The position numbers and the translations under genes are program-made. From positions 2,356,001 through 2,420,000 of the forward strand of contig JABTUA010000003.1 in assembly GCA_015075635.1 (NCBI GenBank): 64,000 nt of DNA, given 5' to 3'. Shown here in pieces: positions 42,881-50,656 of this stretch (positions are counted from its first letter, which is position 1; each line of letters opens with the position of its first letter). The notes beneath the pieces are model-generated. The model worked only from the letters and a program-made list of their open reading frames with translations. It did no database searches and had not been told where the DNA came from. Origin of the DNA: Polyangiaceae bacterium. Lineage in GTDB: Bacteria; Myxococcota_A; Polyangia; Polyangiales; Polyangiaceae.

Positions 42881-43605
42881 CGCTGCGCGCAGCCGTCGGA
42901 TCGCTCGTGGCCGGGGAACTCGACCTCGACGCCGCGACCTCGCGCTACCTGGTGCGCGTACACCGGCTGCGAGTCGGCGAAGCGTTCGTTGTCTTCGACG
43001 TGGAGTCCGGGCTCGAGGCCGACGCGGAGCTCCTGGTCGCCGAGCCGCGCCGGGCCCGCGCGCGCGTGGGAGAGCCGCGGCCTGCTCGAGTGTCGGCTCC
43101 GCTGCCGGTGACGCTGCTCTGGTCCCTCGGCAAGGGAGACAAGCCCGAGACCGTGATCCGAGACGCCACCGCGCTGGGCGTCGCGCGGGTGGTCCTGGTC
43201 ACGACCGAGCGCACCGTGCCGCGGCTGGGTGAGCGTGGGGAGGGGCGTCGCGAGCGCTGGCAGAGCGTTGCGCGGGAGGCTGCCCGGCAGTCCGGGCGCG
43301 GCGACTTGCCAGAGCTCGTCGGCCCGCTCGCCCTGGGCGACGCGCTCGGCCTGCTGCCGGAGGCGCTCGGCGTGGTGCTGGATCCGGAGGCCGAGGCGCC
43401 GCTCCGGGCGGTGCTCTCCGACTGGCGACCGAGCGCGTCGCTCCGTGTGCTGGTGGGTCCCGAGGGTGGCCTCGCGCAGCACGAGCTCGCGGCAGCACGG
43501 GAGGCGGGCTTCCGCCCGGCCCGCTTCGGCCGCCTCACGCTGCGCACGGAGACGGCGGCGGTGGCGGTGCTCGGCGCGCTGGTCGCGCTCGCGGAAACGC
43601 CCTAG
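42877..43605 (+). CDS. rsmE: 16S rRNA (uracil-1498 N3)-methyltransferase
   Basis: Protein of 242 aa, normal for RsmE. It methylates U1498 in 16S rRNA and has a SPOUT (knotted) SAM-binding C-terminal domain: SVRVLVGPEGGL-type core (here RVLVGPEGGLAQHE) and RFGRLTLRTETAAVAVLGAL near the end. The N-terminal ~70 residues are the PUA-like RNA-binding part. The GTG start overlaps the penicillin-acylase stop by four bases, so expression is probably coupled to an otherwise unrelated gene. Confidence 0.92.
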   Translation: MTLRAAVGSLVAGELDLDAATSRYLVRVHRLRVGEAFVVFDVESGLEADAELLVAEPRRARARVGEPRPARVSAPLPVTLLWSLGKGDKPETVIRDATALGVARVVLVTTERTVPRLGERGEGRRERWQSVAREAARQSGRGDLPELVGPLALGDALGLLPEALGVVLDPEAEAPLRAVLSDWRPSASLRVLVGPEGGLAQHELAAAREAGFRPARFGRLTLRTETAAVAVLGALVALAETP

Positions 43606-43618
43606 GCTGCGGACCGCC

Positions 43619-45751
43619 ATGCGGAGATTCGCGAGCTGGTTTTGCCTGGCCGTTTCGCTCTACGCCGGATCGGCGCTCGGCGCCCTGACGGACTCGGAGA
43701 AGGCGCAGATCCAGGGTTTCGTCAGGACCGGCGAGCCGAAGAACGCCGCGCGCATTCGCGCGCTGGTGGCGCGCCCGGACCTGTCCGCCGAAGAGGCAGC
43801 GGAGCCGCTGGCGGCGGGGTTCGCCGCGGTGCCATTCGACGAGAAGCGCGAGAAGCTGGCGCGGGAGATCCTGCTCGGCCCGGGCTCGGTCGCGGCGCGG
43901 AGCGAGCTCGCGCCCCCCATGGTCACGGCGCTGCTCGCGCGGGCCTCCGCCGCGCTCGGCTCGATGCCGGTGAGCGAGGTCGGCGCCGAGGCGGTCAAGG
44001 CGGACAAGCTGGCGGCGGAAGTCGTGCGCGTCCACCGCTTCGTCACCGACGTGATCGCCAACGCCGGCCGGCCGCCCGCGGATGGCCACGACGCGGCGGC
44101 CGGGTTCCGCGATGACGCGTTGAAGCGCGCGATCGAGGCGTACCGAGCGCACTTCGAGCGGCACGCGTCGGTGCTGAAGCCTGGGACCCGACTGAGCCCA
44201 TCGCTGGTGCCGGTGCGCGCGCAGGCGGCGCTCGCCGTCGTCGATCTCTCTCGGGGCCTCTTGCAGCGCCACGAGGTCTCGGCGCTGCTCGGCCTGAGCG
44301 GGCAGAAGAAGAGCATGTTCGAGCGCCACGGCACGTTGCTCGAGGACGGCGGCACCGCCAGCGAGGAGCGCCTGGCCCAGGCCACGCGCTTCCTCGACAA
44401 GTCGCCTCGCGCGGCCTCGGGCTTGAGCCTGTGGCTCTTGTCCAAGGCGCCGGTGCGCGGGCTCGGCTCGCGGGAGGCTCGGGCGGGCGCGCGGGTCTCG
44501 CTGGGCTCTTCCGCGGGCGCGCCCAGCGCGGCGCCGCTCTGGCCCGATGACGTCGAGCCCTCGCGGCCGGATCGCGAGCTCGCCGAGGTCGCGTATTCGG
44601 CCGCCTGGATCGTGACGCGCGCGGCGTTCAAGGAGCGCCCCGAGCTCGCCAAGACCGCCGCGCTGATCGCGTCTCGCGCGACGCGGGCTGGTGCCGCCGG
44701 CCAGCTCTCCGGCGATCTGGAGTCATCGCTCCTGGCGCCCCCGGGCAGCACGCCGGCGGCCGCGCACGGCGCTTCGGCGGAGCTGTTCGCCGCCCACGCC
44801 CTGCGCTTGGTCTTGCTCGACGCCCCCCGCGCCCTCGACCTCGCGCTCGCGCGCGCCATCGCCGGCCGGGACGAGCCGCTGGCCAGTTTCGTGCTGGCGG
44901 TCAGTCTGCTCGCCGCCACCGGGGGCAGCGCCGACGAGGTCGCCGTCGGCCGCACCGACACGACCGGCGGCGTGTCGGCCGACCAGCTCACCGGCGTGAA
45001 GCTGACCAACGCCGCCGTCTCGTCCTTCGAGCTCGACGGCAAGAAGCTGGAGGTGAGCCTCGGCTCCGACGGTCAGATCGACAAGGTCCTGGTGGACGGC
45101 GCCGCGCCCCGTCTCTCGAAGCTGCCGCGGGTGCGTTTGTCGCCGAAGCCCGGCGACGCCTGGCTGGTCGGCTCGCAGCGCTGGGACAAGCTCGGTGGTG
45201 CGCCCCGCGGTCTCGCGGTGGACGACGGTCGCTTCGTGCTCGGCGCCGCCGAGCAGAGCGACGGCTTCGATGCGGTCGTGACCGGGGAGACCGAGAAGGA
45301 CCCGACCATCCACGCGCGCGTGTTGGTGAAGGGTCGGGGCGGCGGCCTCTTGGTGCGCGGGCAGCCCGGGGAGAAGAGCTACGACGGCATCGCCGTGCTC
45401 CTCAGCATCGACCCGAAGCCGAAGGCGACGCTGATCCTGGTGGACGGCAAAGCCAAGGCCACGGAGCTCGGCCCGGGGGTGGAGCTCGGCGTCGCCGGAC
45501 CGGGCGGCTACCTCGTGGTCCTGAGCGCCAAGGGCCAGAGCGTCTCGGCGACGGTCGACGGAAAGAAGCTCGAGGCGAAGCTCGAGCGAGGCGTGGGCAG
45601 CGGCCGCAGCGGCCTGATGGTGGTGGGGGCGGGGCAGATCGAGGTCTCCGGCTTCGGGCGCGGCGCGCCCAAGGCGGAGAAGAAGAAGGCAGAGCCGGAG
45701 AAGAAGAAGCCTGCCGTGGAAAAGCCCCCGACCCCCAAGAAGAAGCCATGA
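43619..45751 (+). CDS. Exported protein, function unknown, with Lys-rich tail
   Basis: Protein of 710 aa. Signal peptide at about 1-21 ([16 protein letters not shown]). The first ~420 residues are helix-rich ([29 protein letters not shown]). The C-terminal ~200 residues are beta-rich, with a [11 protein letters not shown], then [19 protein letters not shown] pattern, like a concanavalin-type or LamG-like beta sandwich. The last ~35 residues are Lys/Pro/Glu repeats. No family name can be given. It sits 13 bases after rsmE, and its stop overlaps the B12-binding gene start (ATGA), which suggests an operon. Confidence 0.75.
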   Translation: MRRFASWFCLAVSLYAGSALGALTDSEKAQIQGFVRTGEPKNAARIRALVARPDLSAEEAAEPLAAGFAAVPFDEKREKLAREILLGPGSVAARSELAPPMVTALLARASAALGSMPVSEVGAEAVKADKLAAEVVRVHRFVTDVIANAGRPPADGHDAAAGFRDDALKRAIEAYRAHFERHASVLKPGTRLSPSLVPVRAQAALAVVDLSRGLLQRHEVSALLGLSGQKKSMFERHGTLLEDGGTASEERLAQATRFLDKSPRAASGLSLWLLSKAPVRGLGSREARAGARVSLGSSAGAPSAAPLWPDDVEPSRPDRELAEVAYSAAWIVTRAAFKERPELAKTAALIASRATRAGAAGQLSGDLESSLLAPPGSTPAAAHGASAELFAAHALRLVLLDAPRALDLALARAIAGRDEPLASFVLAVSLLAATGGSADEVAVGRTDTTGGVSADQLTGVKLTNAAVSSFELDGKKLEVSLGSDGQIDKVLVDGAAPRLSKLPRVRLSPKPGDAWLVGSQRWDKLGGAPRGLAVDDGRFVLGAAEQSDGFDAVVTGETEKDPTIHARVLVKGRGGGLLVRGQPGEKSYDGIAVLLSIDPKPKATLILVDGKAKATELGPGVELGVAGPGGYLVVLSAKGQSVSATVDGKKLEAKLERGVGSGRSGLMVVGAGQIEVSGFGRGAPKAEKKKAEPEKKKPAVEKPPTPKKKP

Positions 45752-46161
45752 GCGAGCGACAGAAGGTACGAATCCTGGTGGCCAAGCCCGGCCTGGACGG
45801 CCACGACCGGGGTGCCAAGGTGGTGGCCCGGGCGCTGCGCGATGCGGGGTTCGAGGTCGTCTACACCGGGCTGCACCAGACGCCGGAGATGATCGCGAGC
45901 GCTGCGGTTCAAGAGGACGTGGACGCCGTCGGGCTCTCGATCATGAGCGGCGCGCACAACACGCTGTTTCCCGCGGTCATCGACGCGCTGAAGCAGCGTG
46001 GCGCGACGGACGTCCTGGTCTTCGGCGGCGGCATCGTGCCGGACGAGGACATGGTCAGGCTCGCCGCTGCCGGGGTGAAGAAGGTGTTCAAGCCCGGCAC
46101 CCCGCTCGGCGAAATCGTCGACTGGGTGGACCAGAACGTGAAGCCGCGGGCCCTCGCCTAA
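45748..46161 (+). CDS. Free-standing cobalamin (B12)-binding domain protein
   Basis: Protein of 137 aa that is almost entirely a B12-binding domain of the methylmalonyl-CoA-mutase small-domain type. Motifs: DGHDRG with D-x-H-x2-G at Asp17, His19, Gly22; GLSIMSGAH; and VFGGGIVP. These position the lower axial His ligand and the cofactor. Such stand-alone domains serve as the B12 subunit of split mutases (methylmalonyl-CoA, isobutyryl-CoA or relatives). The large catalytic subunit is not in this window. The ATG overlaps the stop of the preceding gene. Confidence 0.92.
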   Translation: MSERQKVRILVAKPGLDGHDRGAKVVARALRDAGFEVVYTGLHQTPEMIASAAVQEDVDAVGLSIMSGAHNTLFPAVIDALKQRGATDVLVFGGGIVPDEDMVRLAAAGVKKVFKPGTPLGEIVDWVDQNVKPRALA

Positions 46162-46201
46162 AGGGGGTCCCGGGCCAGCTCGGCCCGCCGCTGGAGCGGG
46201 G

Positions 46202-46405
46202 TCAGGCCCGGAGCTGGTCGACCGTGGCGTTTCGACGCGCTGCGCCGAGAGGCAACGGGGTCCGGATGGCGCTGCTCACCCGGGCGGTGACCGCCGGGTG
46301 CTGGGCTCGGCTGCGCTCCGAGACACGCGGCGGGGTCAGGCGGAAGGTGCCGACGAAGATGGCGAGGGCTACGAAGCTCGGGATCAGTGCGAACAGGACG
46401 GTCAT
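46202..46405 (-). CDS. Small predicted membrane protein
   Basis: Protein of 67 aa. Residues 3-22 (VLFALIPSFVALAIFVG) form one good transmembrane helix, followed by a basic tail (RLTPPRVSERSR and later RR). Third-base G/C is high throughout, as in neighbouring genes, which supports coding. A weak ribosome-binding site is present. It points away from the dcw operon and shares its upstream region. No family recognised. Confidence 0.5.
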   Translation of the reverse strand: MTVLFALIPSFVALAIFVGTFRLTPPRVSERSRAQHPAVTARVSSAIRTPLPLGAARRNATVDQLRA

Positions 46406-46647
46406 TCTTTGGGCTCTCGAGCGCCGGTGAGTGCAGCGGACGTGCCGCCGACCTCGAGTGCGCCAACCCTAGGAAACGCCAGGGCATTTGAGCAACCCCT
46501 AAGTTGCTTTTTCACCGCAGGCGCGTGGGTGGTTTTCCACAGCCTCGGCAGCTCGTGCCCCGTTCCAAATGCTGAACAGAAGAGCATGTAGGGGAACCGG
46601 AGCCAGTTAGGTGCTCGGAATCCTTGGGATTCTTCTTGGCCGACTTG

Positions 46648-46676
46648 TTGACAGGGGAGGGCGCGCCCTCTAGTTT
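46648..46676 (+). promoter_or_regulatory. dcw operon promoter (mraZ promoter)
   Basis: TTGACA at 46648-46653 is a perfect -35 hexamer. TAGTTT at 46671-46676 is a plausible -10, with an ideal 17-base spacer. Transcription should begin near 46683, leaving an untranslated leader of about 60 bases before the ATG at 46742. The MraZ boxes lie just downstream of the start point, so bound MraZ would block the promoter. Confidence 0.8.
46657..46670. promoter_or_regulatory. 14-bp palindrome inside the promoter spacer
   Basis: GAGGGCGCGCCCTC is perfectly palindromic and fills most of the 17 bases between -35 and -10. A dimeric repressor or activator could bind there. No regulator is known from the sequence alone. 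Confidence 0.5.
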
Positions 46677-46689
46677 CGCCCCACGTCAG

Positions 46690-46714
46690 TGGGAAAAAGT
46701 GGGGCGAAGTGTTG
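46690..46714 (+). promoter_or_regulatory. MraZ operator (TGGGN repeats with 10-bp spacing)
   Basis: TGGGA (46690-46694), TGGGG (46700-46704) and TGTTG (46710-46714) are each separated by five bases. Known MraZ operators have three TGGGN boxes at 10-bp steps in front of mraZ. Two boxes are perfect and the third is degenerate. Position right after the promoter supports autoregulation by MraZ. Confidence 0.82.
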
Positions 46715-46741
46715 GCTTCGCCCGTCGAGTGGCACACACGG

Positions 46742-47191
46742 ATGTTCCGAGGACAGTTCGCACACACGATCGACGCCAAGGGGAGAGTCAGCCTCCCGGC
46801 GCGATTCCGTGACGGCCTGGTGGCGCAGGGCGACCCGCGCTTCATCCTGACGCCCGCGCTCTTCGACCCCTGCCTGCACCTCTATCCGATGCGGGCCTGG
46901 GAGGAGCTCGAAGAGAAGATCGCCGGGCTCCCGAGCTTCGACCCGAACATCGTGCGCTTCCGCCGGCTGTACCTGTCGGCGGCGCTCGAGTGCGAGCTCG
47001 ACAAGGCGGGGCGTGTGCTGGTGCCGCCCGCGCTGCGCGAGCGTGTGGGCCTCGCGAAAGACGCGCTCTGGGCTGGCATGGGTCGCACCGTCGAGCTCTG
47101 GGCGCAGGAGAGGTGGGACGCCGCACTGGCGCTCAGCGACGACGAACGCGTCGCGTTCGAGCGGGCGGTGATGGAGCAGATCCGGGTATGA
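46742..47191 (+). CDS. mraZ: MraZ transcriptional regulator of the dcw cluster
   Basis: Protein of 149 aa made of two SpoVT-AbrB-like beta-strand domains (about 5-55 and 80-125), with the hallmark opening MFRGQFAHTIDAKGRVSLPAR and the later SAALECELDKAGRVLVP. In other bacteria it assembles into a ring and binds the TGGGN boxes in front of its own gene to repress the dcw operon. A GTG 33 bases upstream (46709) would also be in frame, but it would fall inside the MraZ boxes, and the family N-terminus starts at this ATG. The stop overlaps the rsmH start (ATGA). Confidence 0.96.
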   Translation: MFRGQFAHTIDAKGRVSLPARFRDGLVAQGDPRFILTPALFDPCLHLYPMRAWEELEEKIAGLPSFDPNIVRFRRLYLSAALECELDKAGRVLVPPALRERVGLAKDALWAGMGRTVELWAQERWDAALALSDDERVAFERAVMEQIRV

Positions 47192-48111
47192 CGACCGTGG
47201 CAACCACTACCGACGAAATGCCGAGCTTCGAGCACGTCACGGTGATGGCGGCGGAGGTCGTGCACGCGCTCGGTCCGGAGCGCGGCGGCGTGTACCTGGA
47301 CGTCACCGCCGGGGGCGGCGGGCACGCCGCGGCGATCCTCGCTCGGGCGCAGAATGCCCGGGTAATCGCCTTCGATCGCGATCCGCGAGCCGTGCTCGCG
47401 GCCGAGCGACGCCTGGCCGAGTTCGGCGAGCGGGCGCTGGTGGTGCACCTGGCCTTCAGCGACGTAGTCGCCTGGCTCGAGTCGGCGAAGATGGGACCGG
47501 TAAACGGGCTCGTCGCGGATCTGGGTGTGAGCTCTCAGCAGCTCGCAGATCGCGAACGCGGCATGAGCTTCCGGAGCGAAGGTCCGCTCGACATGCGCAT
47601 GGACCCGACCTCGGGCGAGACGGCGCGCGAGCTCATCGAACGCGTCTCGCAGGACGAGCTCGCCGACATCGTCTACCAGCTGGGCGAGGAGCGGCGCTCG
47701 CGGCGCGTCGCGGCCTGCATCAAGCAGGCGCTCGCTGCCGGTGAGCTCGAGACCACGCTCGACCTCCGGCGTGCCGTCGTGCGCGCGGTGGGACCGAGGC
47801 GCATCGGCGGGATCGATCCCGCGACGCGCACCTTCCAAGCGCTGCGCATCGCGGTGAACCGCGAGCTCGACGAGCTCGCGACGCTGCTCGCCGCGTTGCC
47901 CGCGATGATCGCGCCGGGCGGCGTCGCGGCGATCATCAGCTTCCATTCGCTCGAGGACCGCCTGGTCAAGCGCGCGTTCCTGGAGCGCACGCTCTGGCAG
48001 CGCCTCAGCAACAAGCCGCTGACCGCGGGGGACGCGGAGCGAGAGCAGAATCCCCGGGCTCGAAGCGCCAAGCTGCGCGCCGCCCTGCGACTCGCCGAGG
48101 AGGGCTCGTGA
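47188..48111 (+). CDS. rsmH: 16S rRNA (cytosine-1402 N4)-methyltransferase
   Basis: Protein of 307 aa, the RsmH (MraW) enzyme that N4-methylates C1402 in the ribosomal decoding site. SAM motif I is LDVTAGGGGH (about 37-46), followed by VIAFDRDPRAV, then GLVADLGVSSQQL with the RSEGPLDMRMD signature and AIISFHSLEDRLVK near the end. Length is normal. The start overlaps mraZ by four bases. The stop overlaps ftsL (GTGA). Confidence 0.97.
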   Translation: MTTVATTTDEMPSFEHVTVMAAEVVHALGPERGGVYLDVTAGGGGHAAAILARAQNARVIAFDRDPRAVLAAERRLAEFGERALVVHLAFSDVVAWLESAKMGPVNGLVADLGVSSQQLADRERGMSFRSEGPLDMRMDPTSGETARELIERVSQDELADIVYQLGEERRSRRVAACIKQALAAGELETTLDLRRAVVRAVGPRRIGGIDPATRTFQALRIAVNRELDELATLLAALPAMIAPGGVAAIISFHSLEDRLVKRAFLERTLWQRLSNKPLTAGDAEREQNPRARSAKLRAALRLAEEGS

Positions 48112-48578
48112 AGCGCCGCGGCAGCCCCTTCCTCACGCTCTGGACCCTGGCAGTCCTGGCGGCCACCGCGGCCTTCGTGCTGTACCTGGGTCTGCGCGTC
48201 CGCAGCGTCGAGCTGGGCTACGAGCTCGGGCGGGCCCACGCTCGGGTTGCGCGGCTGCGCGAGGTCAAGCGCGTGCACGAGCTGGAGCTCGCCAGCCACA
48301 AGACCCCGGAGCGTGTGGACATGGTCGCGCGCTCGCTGCTCGGCATGAGCGAGCCGACCGCTGAGCGCATCCTGCCCGCGGGCAAGCAGCCCGAAGACGA
48401 GGCCGACGAGGGCGCGAAGAACGCCGCCCCGACCGACGAGGCGAGCCAGGAGGACACGCGTCCGGCAGCGGCCGCGCCGGGCACGCCGACCGCACCCACC
48501 GCACCCACCGCAAGGCCGGCGGGCACTGGAGCGACGCTTCCGCCGCCCGAAGACGGGTGGGAGGGAGACGAGCCGTGA
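48108..48578 (+). CDS. ftsL: FtsL-like cell division protein
   Basis: Protein of 156 aa. Bitopic: short basic cytoplasmic end, transmembrane helix at about 10-29 (LWTLAVLAATAAFVLYLGL), then a coiled-coil-like periplasmic stretch (ARVARLREVKRVHELELAS, about 44-65). A Pro/Ala/Thr-rich, Glu/Asp-containing tail (about 85-156) is unusual in length for FtsL, which often ends near 110-120. FtsL links FtsB/FtsQ to FtsI/FtsW in the divisome. The call rests on position and topology because FtsL sequences are poorly conserved. Both ends overlap neighbours. Confidence 0.85.
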   Translation: MKRRGSPFLTLWTLAVLAATAAFVLYLGLRVRSVELGYELGRAHARVARLREVKRVHELELASHKTPERVDMVARSLLGMSEPTAERILPAGKQPEDEADEGAKNAAPTDEASQEDTRPAAAAPGTPTAPTAPTARPAGTGATLPPPEDGWEGDEP

Positions 48579-50656
48579 ACGCCCCGAGCTCGAGCCGGAA
48601 CCGCTGGATTCGCGTGCGCATGGGCATGCTGTGCGGGCTCTTGGCGCTCGGGCTCGGCCTGGTCGTCTCGTCGGGCTGGGACCTGATGATCGGCGACGGC
48701 CCGGCGTGGCGAGAGCTGGCGGAGAAGCAACGCCAGCGCCGGCTGCACGTCACGCCCAAGCGCGGCACCATCTACGACCGAAACAAGAGCGCGCTGGCCG
48801 TCAGCGTGGAGGTCCCGAGCGTCAGCCTCGACGCGGTGGAGCTCTTGCGCAACGTGCCGCCGCAGCAGATCCCGGTGGTCGCGCGCGACGCCGCGAACCG
48901 TATCGCTCAGGCGCTCTCGCTCGACCCGGCGCAGCTCGAGCGGAAGATCCTCCAGAAGCGCCGCTTCAGCTGGTTGAAGCGCCAGATCACCGCGGAGGAG
49001 GCCGAGCGAGTGCGCGCGCTCGGAAACAAGGAGGCGTCGGGTGGCAAGCCCGTGCGTGGCTTGGTCGTCGAGGGCGAAGGCCGGCGCTATTACCCGCGGC
49101 GTGAGCTGGCCGGTCCGCTGCTCGGCTTCGTGGCGCCCGACGGCGAAGGCAAGGACGGCTTCGAGTACGCGATGAACCAGGAGCTGAAGGGCCACGTCGA
49201 GCAGCTCCGGGGACTGCGCGATCGCTCGGGCCGGCTGCTCTTCTCCGACGGTGTGCAGGACGAGCAGGCGCTGGCGGGCCACAACGTCGAGTTGTCGCTC
49301 GATCAGGGCATCCAGTTCACCGCAGAGCGGGAGCTGGCGGCGGCCGCGCGCACGTTCGAGGCGTCCGGCGGCAGCGTGATCGTGGTCGACCCCTGGACCG
49401 GCGAGGTGCTCGCGATGGCGAGCTGGCCTGGGTACAACCCCAACGACTACGGCGACAGCGAGCCGACGCAGCGACGCGATCGGGGCATCACCGATGCGTT
49501 CGAGCCGGGCTCGACCATGAAGATGTTCACCATCGCCGCCGGTCTCTCCGCCGGCGTGATCACGGCGGACCAGAAGCTCTTCTGCGAGAAGGGCATGATG
49601 CCGGTGGACAACGTCGTGATCCGCGACACCCACCCGGCGGGCTGGCTCACCGTCGCGCAGGTGCTGGCGATATCGTCGAACATCTGCTCGGCGAAGGTCG
49701 GCCTCGGGCTGGGCGGCGACAAGCTCTACGAGTCGCTCTTGCGCTTCGGCTTCGGGCAGGAGTCCGGCGTGTCCCTGCCCGGCGAGGCGAGCGGCACGCT
49801 GCGCCCGCGGGGACGTCCCTGGGTGCAGGTCGAGACCGCCGCAGCATCGTTCGGTCAGGGCATCAGCGTCACCAACCTTCAGATGGCGATGGCGGCGGCG
49901 GCCATCGCCAACGGCGGCGAGCTGATGGAGCCCATCCTGATCAAGCGCGTCACGACGGCGACGGGCGAGGTCGTCCGGGAGGCGACGCCGCGGGTGCGGC
50001 GGCGCGTGATTCAGAAGCGGGTCGCGCAGACCGTCACCGAGCTGATGATCGCCGTGACCGAAGGCGAGGGCACGGGTCTGGAGGCGGCCATCGACGGCTA
50101 CCAGGTGGCGGGCAAGACGGCCACCGCGCAGAAGACGGATCCGGCCACCGGGCGTTACTCCCTCGACAAGTTCATGGCGAGCTTCGTGGGATTCGTGCCG
50201 GCAAAGAAGCCCGTGGTCGCCATCGCGGTGCTCGTGGACGAGCCGATGGTCGAGCACGCCGGCGGCGCGGTCGCGGCGCCGATCTTCCGCCGCGTCGCCC
50301 AGGCGGCGCTCAAGTACAAGGGCCTGACCGCGCAGGCCAAGGAGCGGGTGGACGTCGCGACGCTGGGAGTGAAGCCCGACCGCGCCAACGTCGCCTACGA
50401 TCTCCTGCGGGAGGCCCAGGGCAAGAAGCCCTCGGTGCAGGAGGGCGTTGTCGCCGGCGGGCCGGTGCCGGCGGGCAAGGTCCGGGTGCCCGACATGACC
50501 GGCTGGCCCGCGCGCGCCGCGGTGCGGCAGGCGCTCGAGCTCGGCATCGAGCCGCGCATCTCCGGCACGGGCCTGTGCGCCAAGCAGGAGCCGCCGCCGG
50601 GCGGTGTGGTCGACAAAGGCGCGAGCATCACCCTCGTGTTCGAGCCCGCTTCATGA
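48575..50656 (+). CDS. ftsI: Division transpeptidase FtsI (PBP3) with PASTA domain
   Basis: Protein of 693 aa. Transmembrane helix at about 18-38, PBP dimerisation domain (about 55-240), then the penicillin-binding transpeptidase domain (about 275-600). Catalytic motifs: Ser313-x-x-Lys316 in FEPGSTMKMF and SxN at Ser367/Asn369 in ISSNICSAK. The third motif reads K514-T515-A516 (VAGKTATAQK) where most FtsI proteins have KTG. A PASTA domain fills the last ~60 residues (VPDMTGWPARAAVRQALELG). It makes septal peptidoglycan cross-links. The GTG start overlaps ftsL (GTGA); the ORF frame itself extends upstream of it. Confidence 0.95.
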   Translation: MNAPSSSRNRWIRVRMGMLCGLLALGLGLVVSSGWDLMIGDGPAWRELAEKQRQRRLHVTPKRGTIYDRNKSALAVSVEVPSVSLDAVELLRNVPPQQIPVVARDAANRIAQALSLDPAQLERKILQKRRFSWLKRQITAEEAERVRALGNKEASGGKPVRGLVVEGEGRRYYPRRELAGPLLGFVAPDGEGKDGFEYAMNQELKGHVEQLRGLRDRSGRLLFSDGVQDEQALAGHNVELSLDQGIQFTAERELAAAARTFEASGGSVIVVDPWTGEVLAMASWPGYNPNDYGDSEPTQRRDRGITDAFEPGSTMKMFTIAAGLSAGVITADQKLFCEKGMMPVDNVVIRDTHPAGWLTVAQVLAISSNICSAKVGLGLGGDKLYESLLRFGFGQESGVSLPGEASGTLRPRGRPWVQVETAAASFGQGISVTNLQMAMAAAAIANGGELMEPILIKRVTTATGEVVREATPRVRRRVIQKRVAQTVTELMIAVTEGEGTGLEAAIDGYQVAGKTATAQKTDPATGRYSLDKFMASFVGFVPAKKPVVAIAVLVDEPMVEHAGGAVAAPIFRRVAQAALKYKGLTAQAKERVDVATLGVKPDRANVAYDLLREAQGKKPSVQEGVVAGGPVPAGKVRVPDMTGWPARAAVRQALELGIEPRISGTGLCAKQEPPPGGVVDKGASITLVFEPAS

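Larger units (their letters stand above)
46406..46741. other. dcw upstream control region
   Basis: Apart from the promoter and MraZ boxes listed separately, this interval has no convincing ORF. It is richer in A/T than the surroundings around 46490-46650, consistent with a promoter region. It lies between the small divergent membrane gene and mraZ. Confidence 0.6.

Noticed and set aside
46709-46741. GTG at 46709 as the mraZ start
   Set aside because: It lies inside the MraZ operator boxes, and the conserved family N-terminus (MFRG) starts at the ATG at 46742.
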